A stretch of 64,000 nt of DNA from Rhizophagus clarus (lineage: Eukaryota > Glomeromycota > Glomeromycetes > Glomerales > Glomeraceae). Location of the stretch: NCBI GenBank assembly GCA_015698045.1, contig BLAL01000006.1, positions 124,001 to 188,000 of the forward strand, read 5' to 3'. The notes beneath the pieces were generated by a model that was not told the origin of the DNA, searched no databases, and saw only the letters and a program-made list of their open reading frames with translations. The translations under genes were made by a program, and so were the position numbers. Shown here in pieces: positions 46,099-58,999 of this stretch. Each line of letters starts with the position of its first letter. Position 1 is the stretch's first letter.

Positions 46099-47674
46099 TA
46101 TGTGAAATTTGTGGTTAAATAATACAGACAGATTGTCTCATATCAGGACAGACAAAATCATGTTTATTTTTACACAATAAATGTTTAATAAACACTAATT
46201 TACATACTGCATATTTTACACTTTAAATGTTTATAGATAAATTCAAAATTTTTTAGATTAATTTGGTTATTTTTTGGAGCACAAATATGAAATTAAAATA
46301 TACATATATATAATATATGGAAATCTAAACTAATCAAAAATAAATAGGGATTAAATATTTGCATATAAAGTCATATCTTAAAGCATTTAAATAATCGATC
46401 TAAGTAAACATGATTTATCTGTTCAGGTATTGCATGCTAAGCATTTATTTAGACAATAATATTATTCAGGTTTGCCACTGCCACACATGTTGCAAGTGAT
46501 GATAAAAATTTAGCAATGAAAATTTGCCAAGGACTCAGACCAAGGTTTAACAATAAAAATACCACAATTGATTAACTGTCAATATATTTAAACTAAGCTC
46601 ACTAACTTTACTAAAGAGCCCTAGTTTTTGTTCAAAAATTTATGGTCTGAGGATCGACGGGAAAGAGTACATATTCCGAAGTATATAAGTATGAACTAAC
46701 CAATAATTTCTATATATTGATACAAGAAAACATATTATTCCTGCTTGAGGCTTCCATGCCTTCATTTTCAACTTTCATTATCTTGATAGTTTGTGTAGTT
46801 TTTGTATAAAGTACCGTTTATTCATTAGTAATGACATTAGAATTGACGGTTCCGATAATTTATTATGTGTTTCTGTAATTTGATTTGATGCCTATTTTAT
46901 TAAAAACTAATAATAAACCTTTCTTTTTATGAATAAGAAAAAAAAATAATCAAAGATTGAAAGTTATTTCCATTTTTATTTTGGAATTTTTCAAGATGAC
47001 TTAAAGAAGAATAAAAAAAATAAATAAAAAATGGAAAGTGATCCCCTCACCCCCCATTTTTATTTTTATAAATTTATTGATAAAAAACTACATGAAGAAT
47101 CAAAAAAAAAACGGAAATCATTATTTTCATTTTATTTGATTTTTATTTTTGATTTTTTCCATACAACTTCATTCGTACAAAAATTTAAAATCAAAAAAAA
47201 AAAAAAAAATCGACTTTTTTTTTTCATTCAAATTGGAAATCATGGTTAGATTACCATGAATTATGAAAATTAAACCAAAAATACTAAAAATGCGCCCAAT
47301 TTTCCAATCCAGAGGATGATTTGCCAAAAATTTAATGTATTCATGTTATAATCACTAATTCGGCGTAAAAAAAAAAAAAAAAAAATCTCAGATGATTTGT
47401 TGTTTTAATAATAGATTTTTAGTATATATTTTTGATTTTGTTACGTAATTGATGATAGTTTCATTGATTTACCGATACAATACAAATAATATAACGAAAA
47501 AAGTTGTCAATCAAAAGTTTAAAAGCAAATTCATTTGCCAATAATATGTACAAATTAAAAATTTCCCTTTTAGAAATAAAATGGATTCTTTATATTGATT
47601 TTATATAAATAACATTTTATCTCTTTCCTAAATATTAATTTTTCATATAAACTTTCACTTTTTGTTAAATAAAA
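46099..47674. other. Intergenic DNA before the kinase gene
   Basis: No gene recognised. An open frame at 47031-47249 is dominated by Lys and Phe runs from A/T tracts. Confidence 0.4.
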
Positions 47675-49011
47675 ATGGGTAAGACATATAAGAATAGGAT
47701 TAAATGTAAAAAATGTATTGAAGGTAAGAGTTGGTGTAGGAAAATATGTCTTAGAAATTATTTAAAAAGTAATTTCTCAAAATGGACCAGCGGAAATGAA
47801 GTTATTGATGACTTTATTCGAGAAATGCAATTAAAGATTAATAATGGGGATGGTGTAATGTTTGAATGGGTACCTTATGATCAATTTAGAGAAATTAAAG
47901 TAATAGGAAAAGGTGGTTTCGCTACAGTATATGCAGCAATATGGAAAGACGGTCCATTAATTTGTAAAGGTGGAAAGTATGAATCAAGATATTTAGATGG
48001 TAGGTGGGAGAGATCAGCTAAAAAAAAGATTGCTTTAAAATGTTTTGATAATTGTATTAATATTCCAAAAGAATTTTTAAATGAGGTACGGTATATTTAA
48101 TTTTCCTTTATTCATTATATGTACATTTAGGATAACCTTTTTTTTTTAATTATAAACAGGTTAAAGCATATTCAAGAGTTGGACTTTACACTAAGGTTCT
48201 GAGCATATATGGAATAACTCAAAAACCAGACACGAAGGAATATGTCATGGTTCTTGAGTATGCAGATCGTGGAAGCCTTACTGATTGGGTGAATATGAAC
48301 TATAAAGATTTTGATTGGTCACGTAAACTAGATAAACTGGTTTATATTTTTCAAGGTCTCAAAGAAATTCATAAACATCAAATGGTCCATCGAGATATCC
48401 ATACAGGAAATTTATTATTTAAAACTAATGAAGATATTGGTGGGTTGGATGTACGCATTTCAGACATGGGATTATGTGGGAAAGTCGGTGACATGGATGA
48501 AAAATCCGTTTATGGAGTTATGCCTTATATAGCTCCTGAGGTGCTAAGGGGAGAACCATACACGCAAGCAGCGGATATATATAGCTTTGGTATGATTATG
48601 TATTTTATAGCAACTACAAGACAACCTTTTCAAAATTGTTCACATGATGAATATCTAGCATTAAACATATGTATGGAAAATAAAAGGCCTGAGATAAATG
48701 GGTTTGAATTACCAGAATGTTATGTTGATTTAATGAGAAAGTGTTGGGATTCAGATCCAAAGAATAGGCCAGATGCTATGGAAATAGGTAGATTGATTCA
48801 TTTATTTCATAGATCATATACAAATAAACATCGTGGTTCTAGCTACGAAGAGGAAATCAAACAACAGTTTGAAGAAGCAGAAAAGCGCCGTAAGATAAAT
48901 CCCTCACTTAGTGAAAATTATCAATCAGCCACTCATCCACAAGCTACTTATACGTCTAGATTACTTAATAATTATTTTATTATTTCTGAAGGTTTAGGCT
49001 TGGCAATTTGA
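47675..49011 (+). CDS. TKL-type Ser/Thr protein kinase of the expanded glomeromycotan family
   Basis: Exon 1 is 47675-48085; the intron 48086-48159 (GTACGG...AAACAG, 74 bases, phase 0) and exon 2 48160-49011 follow. The protein has 420 residues. The N-terminal segment has Cys11, Cys14, Cys21 and Cys25 and a KWTSGNEVIDDFI motif, a signature of this family. The kinase domain shows a Gly loop IGKGGFATV (77-85), catalytic Lys122 in IALKCF, HRD (214-216) in MVHRDIHTGN, DMG (239-241) in place of DFG, and APE (262-264). The block DLMRKCWDSDPKNRPD closes the domain, and the tail has THPQATYTSRLLNNY. All catalytic residues are present, so it is probably active. Members of this family are numerous in these fungi and are thought to act in signalling; the substrate is unknown. 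Confidence 0.93.
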
Positions 49012-49738
49012 TGAAGCGGGTTACATTTATTTTATCTTACAGTCAAGATAAAATGTTTCAATAGGTTTAAAATATTATATTGATTTTTTTGTTAATTTGT
49101 AGCTCTTATTTAACGGTTAAGATTTGTTAATTTTGGTTATTAGAACTCGAAAATATTGAATTTGTTTCTCTTTTACCAACCTCTGTTTTTTTTTTTTGCT
49201 TGTTTATTTTTTATTTATTTTTGGCTGTTACATGTTTTTTGTTGTTAAGTTTTTCATTTAACCCAAATATTAAAATTTATGGTATTAAAAGAGAGTTGTC
49301 TAAATTTATTTACAATCTATTTCTTAAATAAACTTTGTACAACTTTGTACTTTTATAATTACTGTACATTGTTTACATACTTTGATTCCATTGTGATCTA
49401 AATCGTATTTATAAACAATCATAATAACAATTTATAAACTAGATTAACGATACATAGGAATCATCAAGAACAATTAAAATCAGACGACAAAATTAAAAAT
49501 CCTAATAATCAGTTGTAGAATCAATAAGTACTTTTATAATATAGTCAGCTGCTCTTGCATAAATGACCATTTTTGGATTTTATGTGACTTTACTCATTTA
49601 TATTTAATGACATGAATGTCATCACCTGTATCACCTCAAAGTTCTTTCATTTTCATATGTAAATTCGAATTAAGTAATTTTTTTTGGTTTACTTAATAAA
49701 AATTTTAAAAATTTAGATTTTTTTAAGAAATTAATAGT
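49012..49738. other. Intergenic DNA
   Basis: No ubiquitin-like exon is found here that could start the next gene. Otherwise nothing recognised. Confidence 0.45.
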
Positions 49739-51735
49739 ATGACAAATTTGAAATTTATGCAGATGATGGAAGTGCCAACTAGTGAACCAGAGGATGCTAC
49801 TAAAGATACGTTAGATAAAATACAGGCAGGAATTATAAATATTTAAATTTGTCGTATTTAAACATTTTATTAAAATCTATTAAATTATTAATAAATGTAA
49901 TTGCTATAGTTGAAGTTGCCAAATGGACTTCTAAATCTCGGTAATACTGGTTATATGAATTCAACTTTACAATGTCTTCGAACAATGCCAGAATTGCAAG
50001 AGTCTCTTAATAGGTAAACATAACTTACGTAAATAATGTGACAACCTACTAAAAAACAATTGGTAATCGTGTTTTGATTTTATATTTTTTTTTTCCGGTA
50101 CGATTCCATCATTATATTTCACATAGGTTTACAAGTGGTTCTTCTGTTGCTGATAATCTTACAACGTCTTTACGTGATCTTTATAATAATTTAAATCAAG
50201 CTACTGGAAGTATTGCTCCATCACATTTTCTACGGGTAAATTAATGGCGATATTATCTTGTATTTTTAAAAGGATTTTAATACTTAATATTTTATTATTA
50301 TACTTTATTTATATATTTTTTTTTTATTAGTTATTTAGAAGTGTTTTCTCTCAGTTTGCTCAGAGAGATGCAGGTGGTTTTATACAGCAAGATGCTGAAG
50401 AATGTTGGACTCAAATTATGTCTATTCTGAAGCAAGCAAATATTCCTATACTAAGTCAAGATTCTGATTTATTAACGGATTGTGAAAAAGCTTCATCTTC
50501 AACAGAGGGATCATTTATTGATCATTATATGACAGGAGAATTTACTTCAACGTAAATATATATCAATTTTATAATATAAATTTATTATTTTTTTTTCATA
50601 TATCGATCATATTATAAATAATTATTTAATTAATTATTTTAGTCTTAAATGTTTTGATGCTCCTGAAGAAGAAGAGGTTGTTATAAAGGAAAATTTTACG
50701 AAATTATATTGTTATATCTCAGTAACAATTGATTACATGCAAAATGGAATTATGCAGGTATTCATGGTTTAAATTTTCTATAATGTAATCATTTTATAAA
50801 ATTCTTCAATTTAATTATATTTTCATCTAGGCTTTAGATGAGCGGATTGAAAAAAATTCCCCTACATTAGGAAGAATGGCGATTTATAGTAAAATTTCAC
50901 GTATAAGTCGGTTACCATCATATCTTACAGTACAATTTGTAAGATTTTTTTGGAAATACACACAAAATGTTAATAGTAAAATTTTACGTAAAATAAGATT
51001 TCCTATGGAATTAGATGTTACGGACTTATGTACTGATGAATTAAAAAATAAAATTTTACCGCTTAAAAATCGATTACATGAATTGGAAAAAGAAAGAAAA
51101 AGTACAGAGGTATGATATATTTGACAATAAAGTACAAAGATTAATATTTGTTTAAATAATCATAATTTAAAGATTGTAATTAATAATGATGATCAGGATA
51201 TAGCAGATTCAAGAAATAATGAAATAGCTGATGAACTTAAAAAACTTATTGATCCTGAACTAAATAAAGATGTCGGTGCTAACGTATCAGGATTATATGA
51301 ACTTTGTGCAGTTCTTACTCATAATGGAAGAAATATTGGATCTGGTTAGCATAATAATTACTTTATTTAATTGAGTGATACTTGATTTTAACAAAATTAT
51401 AAATTTTAGGGCATTATAATGGATGGGTTCGTAAAGAAAATTCCGGTATGAAATAGTTATTATCTTTTTATATATAAAAATTGTTTAATTTTGATTTATT
51501 ACTAAATATTATGTATTTAACATTATAGAGGAGTGGATTCAATATGATGATGATAAAGTTAATATTGTATCTCAAGAAGTTATTCAAAAATTATATGGAG
51601 GAGGTAAAAAACTATTTTTTTTTTTTTTAAAAAAAAAAAATTTTTTTTCCTTAATCAATTTATTCAATTTTTTTTTTTATAGGTGACTGGCATATGGCAT
51701 ATATGTTATTGTATCGATCACAAAAGATAGTATAA
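49739..51735 (+). CDS. USP14/Ubp6-like deubiquitinase paralogue with catalytic Cys replaced by Gly
   Basis: Ten exons fit: 49739-49825, 49910-50013, 50127-50235, 50331-50551, 50643-50757, 50831-51109, 51197-51344, 51410-51445, 51529-51603 and 51683-51735. All introns are GT-AG except the first, which is GC-AG. The product follows USP14/Ubp6 throughout: LPNGLLNLGNT, FIQQDAEECWTQIM, ISRISRLPSYLTVQFVRFFW, AVLTHNGRNIGSGHYNGWV, EEWIQYDDDKV, GGGDWHMAYMLLY. USP14 is a proteasome-bound peptidase. The catalytic Cys of the LGNTCYMN motif is Gly here (GGT, 49949-49951), while the catalytic His (GHY) and Asp region are kept. The N-terminal ubiquitin-like domain that docks on the proteasome is missing; the protein starts MTNLKFMQMMEV, just before the USP domain. 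With nine intact introns it looks like an expressed inactive paralogue, but a young pseudogene is possible. Confidence 0.85.
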
Positions 51736-53515
51736 TTTAGTTCATTTTGTTACTTTTGAATAAAAATTTAAAAGCGGTATTTGATATGTTTGACCATTTT
51801 TATCATGATACAGCTGACATTGGGAAAATATGGTGATATGCGTATATCTGGCTTTTTTTTTAAAAAAAAACAAAATCAAATCATGTCAGTTAACGATTCG
51901 AGAAATCGCTATTTTGTGCTCTATAAACCATTAATTAATGAAAATTATACATTACTACGCGTATTCGCGTATCGTTTCGTAAACACTAACTATTAATGCA
52001 CGAAATGTCGAAATAATAATACTTTAACCGATAAATACTTACGTCACATCTCACATAAAAAGCCATCATACACACATTTGATATTTTACCATTAGACTTA
52101 CAATTACATATACAAAGGACCATAATCAACTCGCAACGAAACTATGGCTAATTAAACCTGATCATTGAAGTCACCATGGGATATTATTAAAGCTTATCGA
52201 CATATTTAATTTAATTTATTAAGTTGAAGCAAGGAGTGGCTTTGGGTCACCATGGATTTTTATATTATTTCTTTGGTTTTAACTGTGTTAACAGTATTAT
52301 TATTAACATGATTTTTATTAAGATATTTCATAGCAAAGTTTAAACTTTGGTGTTTACGTTTTAGTGTAGAAATTGGTTTCGTTTTTGTTATATAATTTAC
52401 ATAACAGATAAGTTTTTCGATATAATAATAAAAACGTTAATTTTTATTTTTATTTACTGGATATTGAAGAATAAATCAATTTGTGACCTTATATTATAAG
52501 TTACTTTATATTATATTTAAACACACGTATGAAATAAAATTCATAATCATTCTTACCTTAATCATAAATTTTTTTCAAAGTTGCGAAAAGAAACTCCTAT
52601 ATTTAAAATCTAATTACGAAATATTATCGAATTTAATATCCAAAGAAATAAAGATTTTCACACGACTTTTTAGAACTCCAATCATTGTAAAGCACCGACA
52701 TCACATATAAAGGGATTAATTGAATGATAATTTTTTTAATAAAGATGAAGAGGTTACCTTGGTGATGAATGCAATTTAGTCGTCCGGAATGTAAGATTAA
52801 TATTTATAAGTAATAGTTAGGAATATTAGAATTTTTTCCTCTTCGCGTATTCCGTTCCCGGTTCCCCTATATTATATCACGTGTACAATATAATGTTAAA
52901 GTAGAGCAATTGAATGTAATTAAATACATAAAAAAGAAAAAATCACTCTAAAAATATCAGTGTGATAGGATATAAATAAATAAATCTTTTTGCGACCATA
53001 GAATAATAAGTGGAGGGTTTGTGAAAGTTTATCATGTGAATAAAAAAAAAAAAATTATTGTTTCAGGATGTTTTATAATATTGTGGCTTTTATAATTTTT
53101 TTTTGAGAATTTTTTCATGGCTGTGCTAAAATCATATGAAAATTTCATTTAATAAGTTTTACAAAAATAAAAAAAAAAAAATAATAATATACAACTTTTC
53201 TAATTTCAATCGTCTATAGGTTACGTAACATTGATCGACATCTCTAAGAAGAGCTGTATTGTCATTCGTCGATTTTATAAAGATGGGTTATGATACCATA
53301 CGTTCAAATATAGTTAATCATGAAATTATTTGTTTCATGTACTGAATTTTATTTACTGAAGTTAGTCTATCTAACCAAAATACAAATATTTTAAATAGAC
53401 CATTTTTCTTTCTTTTTTTTTTTAAAAAAAAAAAAAAAAATAAGTAAATAAATAATAAATAATAAAAATCAGACAATCAAATTAACTTTCAATATCCATT
53501 TTCATAAAAGTGAAA
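51736..53515. other. Intergenic DNA
   Basis: No gene recognised. Part of it (about 52990-53400) weakly resembles the segments repeated at about 58070-58200 and 59020-59160. Confidence 0.4.
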
Positions 53516-54556
53516 ATGTCAAATTCACTTTTGGCCGCAGCATTAAGTGCTGTAACGAAACGTTCGGTTATTACCTATGATGATTACTCAAATTCTAAAG
53601 GAGGATATGATGAATATGTTCAATTGGATCAAAAAGTTCTTCATCAAAATCATTTAGTCAGTGGTAGAGTGCCAACATCGAATGAAGTTGCACAAATACA
53701 GCTGTACATTCAAGGATTTGATGATAGAACTGTGACATATAATGTTGAGCCTAATGAACAAATTCATCGATTAAAATCAAGAATTAGAGATAGAATGGGT
53801 ATACCATTAGAAGCTATAAGATTATTATTTGCCGGTCGTACTCTTGAAGATAATTATACTTTAGCGCATTACAAAATAACTTCTAGATCTACGATACATT
53901 TAATATTAAGATTACAAGGTGGTGGTGATCCATCCCCTACTACTGCTTTATTTATCGACCCGAATTCGCTTGACCCAAGTTATGATTATGATTTTACACA
54001 CATAGATGATAAAGGTATAACTTTTACGCGAGGAAATTTTGAATATAAGCGACCTTGTGGTTGGAAAAGGATTGCTATCAATGTTCTTAATAAATATAGT
54101 GATAACATTTGGCTCGGAGTTAATAGAGAATCTTCAACAAATTCAGCACAAAATGAATGGCCAGGTATTCATTTCTTTCTTTGATATGCATAATATATTT
54201 TATTTATCATCGTCATGTATTAATATCATATCATTTATTTTATAATAGTTTCTTATCATGGAACTGCTATTCATAACTGCAAAGATATTGCTGAGGAAGG
54301 ATATGACTTGTGTAAGGGTAAACGATTTGCATTTGGGCATGGAATTTATTCTACTCCAGATATTGATGTTGCATATTCATTTGCTATTAAATTTACTCAT
54401 GAAGGTGATGACTATAGAGTCGTATTTCAAAATAGAGTTAATCCAAACAGCTTAATTAGAGTTTCAAAGGAAGAAACTAAAGTTGGTGAATATTGGATTT
54501 CGCCAAATGATAAAGATGTGCGTCCTTATGGTATTTGTATTAAAAAAGAGAATTAA
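53516..54556 (+). CDS. Ubiquitin-like domain fused to a PARP-like (ADP-ribosyltransferase-fold) domain
   Basis: Exon 1 is 53516-54164, intron 54165-54248 (GTATTC...TAATAG, phase 1), exon 2 54249-54556; 318 residues. The ATG at 53516 (MSNSLLAAALSAV) is chosen because nothing coding precedes it. Residues 60-136 form a ubiquitin-like domain: IQLYIQGFDDRTVTYNVEPN, then IRLLFAGRTLEDNYTLAHY, ending LRLQGG at 131-136, one residue from ubiquitin's LRLRGG. After a linker come FEYKRPCGWKRIAINVLNKY and, in exon 2, SYHGT (His220), GKRFAFGHGIYSTPDIDVAY, YRVVFQNRVNP and RPYGICIK. The H...Y spacing and the SYHGT / GIYST blocks recall the PARP catalytic fold; the third catalytic residue is not identified. 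The C-terminal half is a family known from several eukaryotes with unsettled function. The GG followed by GDPS could be a cleavage site for a deubiquitinase. Confidence 0.8.
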
Positions 54557-54949
54557 ATATATATATATATACATATATTATTTCTTCTTTTCGCCATTTT
54601 TTCACACATTTTAACTACAGAGAATTTTGAGTTATTGTTATTATTTTCCTTTTTAAATAAATATGTCGAAATAAATAAATATCAGTATTAAATGATAATT
54701 TTAAAAGTTGTTCCTATTTTTCATGCAAAATACAGGGTTGCAATTACTCGTATTACATTGATAAAATCAAAAAGAAAGTGTTTTTTATTACATAAAAAAA
54801 AAAAAAATAAACTATCAATAAAAAAATCAAAATTTCAATCTATCCTAAAATTCTCTAAAAATGCGTCAAATATTACTTGATAACAACAATTGCACACATT
54901 TTCCTTTTTTTGTAAAAAGATAAGTCATATTAAAACTGCCTAGCTAATC

Positions 54950-56330
54950 ACTTAGTTTTTTCTACTACATTTCTTTTCTGGTGTGTCTTTTATCACATCA
55001 CCACAATCCTTTGTGTCTTGATTACCAGTCATTTTACCAACGATTTCCGTGACCCCATCTACAATATGTGGTTGTACAATAGGTAATGATACAATAGTTG
55101 GATTAATTTGTTCTATTCCAGACGAGTCTATTATAGTTTCACCAGCGGTTTCGGCATGTTTTTCACCTTTTTTCTTCACAGAAGGATCAGAACGAGGTCC
55201 ATATCCTCTTTGCTTTCTAATATCTTCATGACTTAAATCAAAAAATAAACTTTGAATTTTCATTTTCTACTTCTGGAATTTTCGGTTCGAGATTGAATTG
55301 TTTTTGTTTTAATTCTTTCTCTATGGATTTTTTTAAAGCGGCTAAATTATTTCCAAGATTAGATAATGTATTGTTATTTGCAAATAAAACGAAATAATTT
55401 TTTTTTATTGCAGTGAATGCGGATTCTAGAGTATATATATAAATTTGACATAACAATCCATTCCATTTTGCATTATAGTAAACATATTTGTGTTGGGAAT
55501 ATGTGTTTAAATCGTGATTAATATAAGATGAAGGAATGTACTTTTAATAATAAGGTTAAAAAAATATTTAATAATTTTACAAAATTTACATCATAATTAA
55601 CAAACGTATGAAACAATATTTCAAAAATCTACAGCCTTATTTTTCACACATTGTTTTAAACCAAATAACAATAATAAATATTTAAGTAGAAGATTTGCTT
55701 GAAAAGTTTAACGTGTGAATAAGAAATGTTTCATGGTGTTGACAGTGGCTTCTATCTAAATATAAAGTGGAACTGTTAAGGAGTATTGTTGAGGAAATGA
55801 GCGCATATAATTGTCATATATTCCTTCAGATGACTGAAATAATAAATTATCCTACATTTAATGACATAAATTTATGTAATAAGTCAAGTATTACGACGAA
55901 ATATTTTATGAAATGTGAGCAAGGACAGAACGAAAGTAATATTCATGAAAACTATTCAAGGCAGAATGTTTATATTGTATATTTATATTCGTATCACTAC
56001 CACTGGTATGCACTTTTGACTATGTATGTGATTCATTTCGTAATGTAATTGAACGATAATCATTTGCTTTTTTTTCATTGTTTATACTGTGTTACCATTA
56101 AACAGTTTTTTCTGATTTTTTTTTTTTTAAATTGAATTCTGTATACTTGAAATGACCAATAACATTTAATCGTTTATAATATAAACATCATAGGTATATT
56201 TGAGATAAATATAACGTGTTAAAGTAAATTAAATTAAATGAAACGTCATTTTTTGTCCTTGACGATTTCTCAAAAGAAATATACAATATATTTTAATAGT
56301 CGGTTTACTAATATTTTTATCATTTAACAT
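54950..56330. repeat. Segmental duplication, copy 1
   Basis: Contains the broken gene at 54952-55324, its promoter (TATATATA near 55430), a block around CCTACATTTAATGACATAAA, and a block with AAACGTCATTTTTTGTCCTT near 56240. All recur in the same order at 57190-58745. Confidence 0.75.
54952..55324 (-). pseudogene. Broken paralogue of the small gene at 57197-57574
   Basis: On the minus strand the sequence reads EKELKQKQFNLEPKIPEVEN, matching EKDLKQKQFNFEPRIPEIEL of the neighbour. The start ATG is ATA here (55322-55324). A one-base gain near 55265 shifts the frame, after which the match resumes as RKQRGYGPRSDP and NQDTKDCGDVIKDTPEKK. The Ala-rich middle of the intact copy is replaced by an Ile/Val/Pro-rich segment. 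Translation could only begin at an internal Met (55263), giving a shorter product. Confidence 0.7.
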
Positions 56331-57189
56331 GCATTCTCTTCATAAATAATTTTACCAGTTGTTATAACCAATTATACCTTCAAATCCTTTTTCAGTATCT
56401 GTTCCATTACAATAAATCATGCATAATAATACTCTTAACGACAATAATATTTGGGACTTTTATTATATACAGTATCCTTCTTCAGGTTGCAACGTGATAC
56501 CATATCACATTATCATAGGCTATTTTATTACAATGACCCGAGACCACTTTTAGAGTTTTTCTCACTAAAAATAGTAATTATCATACAAAGCATCATATTT
56601 ATTATAAAACAGACGGTTGAATATATATCCAGCTATCAGAACTACGTAGCCTTATAATCTATAGATTTTCCGTAGTACTGCAAAAAATTACGTGTAATAT
56701 TTTGATAAATCGTGGCGAGTCGTGGCTCTGCGCAGTACAATGAATAACCTATGGTGCTATTGGTGTATTACTAAGTAGCTCTGCGTCTAGATATAATATA
56801 CCTTCATGATCTTATCTCCACCACAGTTCTGCGTTCAAAATGACGTTATCATAATAAAGACCACTTTGTATCGCAGTCACGTAATAATATCAGAAGAGAT
56901 TTATTAATAGATCATAAATGATGTGTATAAACGAAAGTGTAAATACAAATTTAAGACGTATTCCTTATTTGCTAATAAATCAATGCAAATAATCTCAATG
57001 GAAATACTAACAAGTGAAATACATCAAAAAGAAACAAAAAAGAATTATTGCTGCCTCATACGACACGATAATCTGCGATATTCGTTAAAAAACAAGACTG
57101 GAATTCTAAAACTAAAACTAAATTTTCAATACTAATATTTTCTCAAAAATAGAAATGTAAAAAAATACTACCCGTCAACGATATTTTTT

Positions 57190-58745
57190 CTTTTGGTTAT
57201 TTGTTTACTATATTCTTCACATCTTTGATTGGTTGTACTGGTGCATCTTTCATTATTTCACCAGAATCCTTTAAATCTTGATTATCGGTCGCTTTTCCAA
57301 CGCCTTCAGAGGCCGCTCCAACAACTTCCGTAGCAGCTGCAGTCGCTGCCCCTAACGCCGGGTTTATTGCAGTTGTAAAACCAAGTCCAGAACCAATAAC
57401 TTGTTTTGCACCTTCTTTCTGCTCGGAGGGATCAGGACAAGGTCCATACCCTCTTTGCTTTCCAATACCTCCGCCGAGACTTAAATCAGGATATAAATCT
57501 TGATCCATTTCCAGTTCTATTTCTGGAATTCTCGGTTCGAAATTGAATTGTTTTTGCTTTAAATCTTTCTCCATGATGGTTTTTTTTAAATGATTAAAAA
57601 ATTATTTCAAGGTTAGAGTATTAATTTGTTTGCAAATAAAACGATAAATGTTTTTAATCGTAGTGAAAGTGGACGCTAGGAGTATATATAAGTGTAATAA
57701 TTCATCATGTTTTGCCACGAATAATTTCATCACAGTAAATATATTTTGGTAACCATTTTCATGATAGGAATATACGTTTAAATCGTGAATAATATAAGAT
57801 GAAACGACATATACATAATGTATAGTGTATCCGGCAATAACTTTTAATAAGGTTACGATTTTACAAAACTTACATCATATTTAGCACACGTATGAAATGA
57901 ATTCATAATCATTCTAATTAATTTATTATTCATAAAATTTTCAGCCTTAATGCAATTATGTCTATAGAATGACAATTTTCTATCACGTCATTATGTATTA
58001 AATACCAAAATATTTCATGTATTGCAGAAAAAATTATGATTATTTATCTTTCATCAATATTAATAAATTTCAGCCGGTCGTGGAAAGTTTTTGTGATACT
58101 GATCGACAAATGTCGATTCACATCCTGTAAAAGACTATGAATGGTCCTTTTGATTATCAAATAGGATTCTTAGGCTAACCAATAGCTGTTTTTTTTTTTT
58201 CTAAATGAATTAATATTCAAATGATTAATTTCATAGGACTTACTTGGAAAAGTTAGCATATTAATAAAAAAGGTTATAACTTATGTGAAATGTTGAAATA
58301 TTATTTGAAGTGGAACTGTGAAAAAGTATTTTTACGGAAATGAACGCATAAAATTTTCATTTATTCAGATTCCTACATTTAATGACATAAATTTATGTAA
58401 TAAGTCATGTCATACGAACTTTCAACAAATTAATTTGTTTATATGACTTTCAAATTAATGTTACTAATCGGACTAATTAGTGACGAAACATTAAAAATAT
58501 TTCATAGAATGTGAGAAAGGAAGAACAAAGTAATATTCATGAAAATTAAACCTATTCAAGAAGTAATGTTTTATAATATTATATGTTTTATATCCGTATC
58601 ACAATTTTTTCTAAAAAAATAAATTGAATCCTGCATACTTAAATGATCGTTTATTATAGGAATATAGAGATAAATACATTATTATATATGAAACGTCATT
58701 TTTTGTCCTTGGGAGATCTCTCTATTTTATATAGTCAGAATGTCA
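57190..58745. repeat. Segmental duplication, copy 2
   Basis: Copy of 54950-56330 with the intact gene at 57197-57574, the same TATA region (57682-57692), the CCTACATTTAATGACATAAA block near 58372 and the AAACGTCATTTTTTGTCCTT block near 58690. Confidence 0.75.
57197..57574 (-). CDS. Small unknown protein of a local duplicated family
   Basis: 125 residues, starting MEKDLKQKQFNFEPRIPEIE. A charged N-terminal part contains SLGGGIGKQRGYGPCPDPSE, then an Ala/Gly-rich middle (TAINPALGAATAAATEVV, residues 70-95), then DNQDLKDSGEIMKDAPVQ. There is one Cys, no signal peptide and no clear domain. The composition suggests a soluble, partly disordered protein, perhaps stress-related; this is a guess. A TATATATA box lies about 110 bases upstream (57682-57692, minus strand). 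The sister copy at 54952-55324 is broken, so this is the only intact member in the window. Confidence 0.65.
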   Translation of the reverse strand: MEKDLKQKQFNFEPRIPEIELEMDQDLYPDLSLGGGIGKQRGYGPCPDPSEQKEGAKQVIGSGLGFTTAINPALGAATAAATEVVGAASEGVGKATDNQDLKDSGEIMKDAPVQPIKDVKNIVNK

Positions 58746-58999
58746 TAACCTAACTTTATAAATTTAGCACAAATTCATAATTATTATTTAATTTATTTAA
58801 TTTACTTAAAATTTTCCCCTTACACGGTCTAAACTGAAATAACAACAATAGTTAAATTTCATTGACTCGAAAAATTTAATATGACCAAACACCCATGTCA
58901 CCATGTGTTAAATACCACATGATAAAAGGATAAACCGCACATGAAATACAATGAATAATTATTACCATGAGCCGTATATTATTTTAATTAATATTTCAT

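Noticed and set aside
49739-51735. Simple pseudogene call for the USP14-like gene
   Set aside because: All splice sites but one are canonical, no frame break exists in ten exons, and the other catalytic residues are kept; an inactive but working paralogue is at least as likely.
55767-56048. 93-codon frame
   Set aside because: It lies in the duplicated segment, and the matching region at 58310-58600 does not keep the frame.
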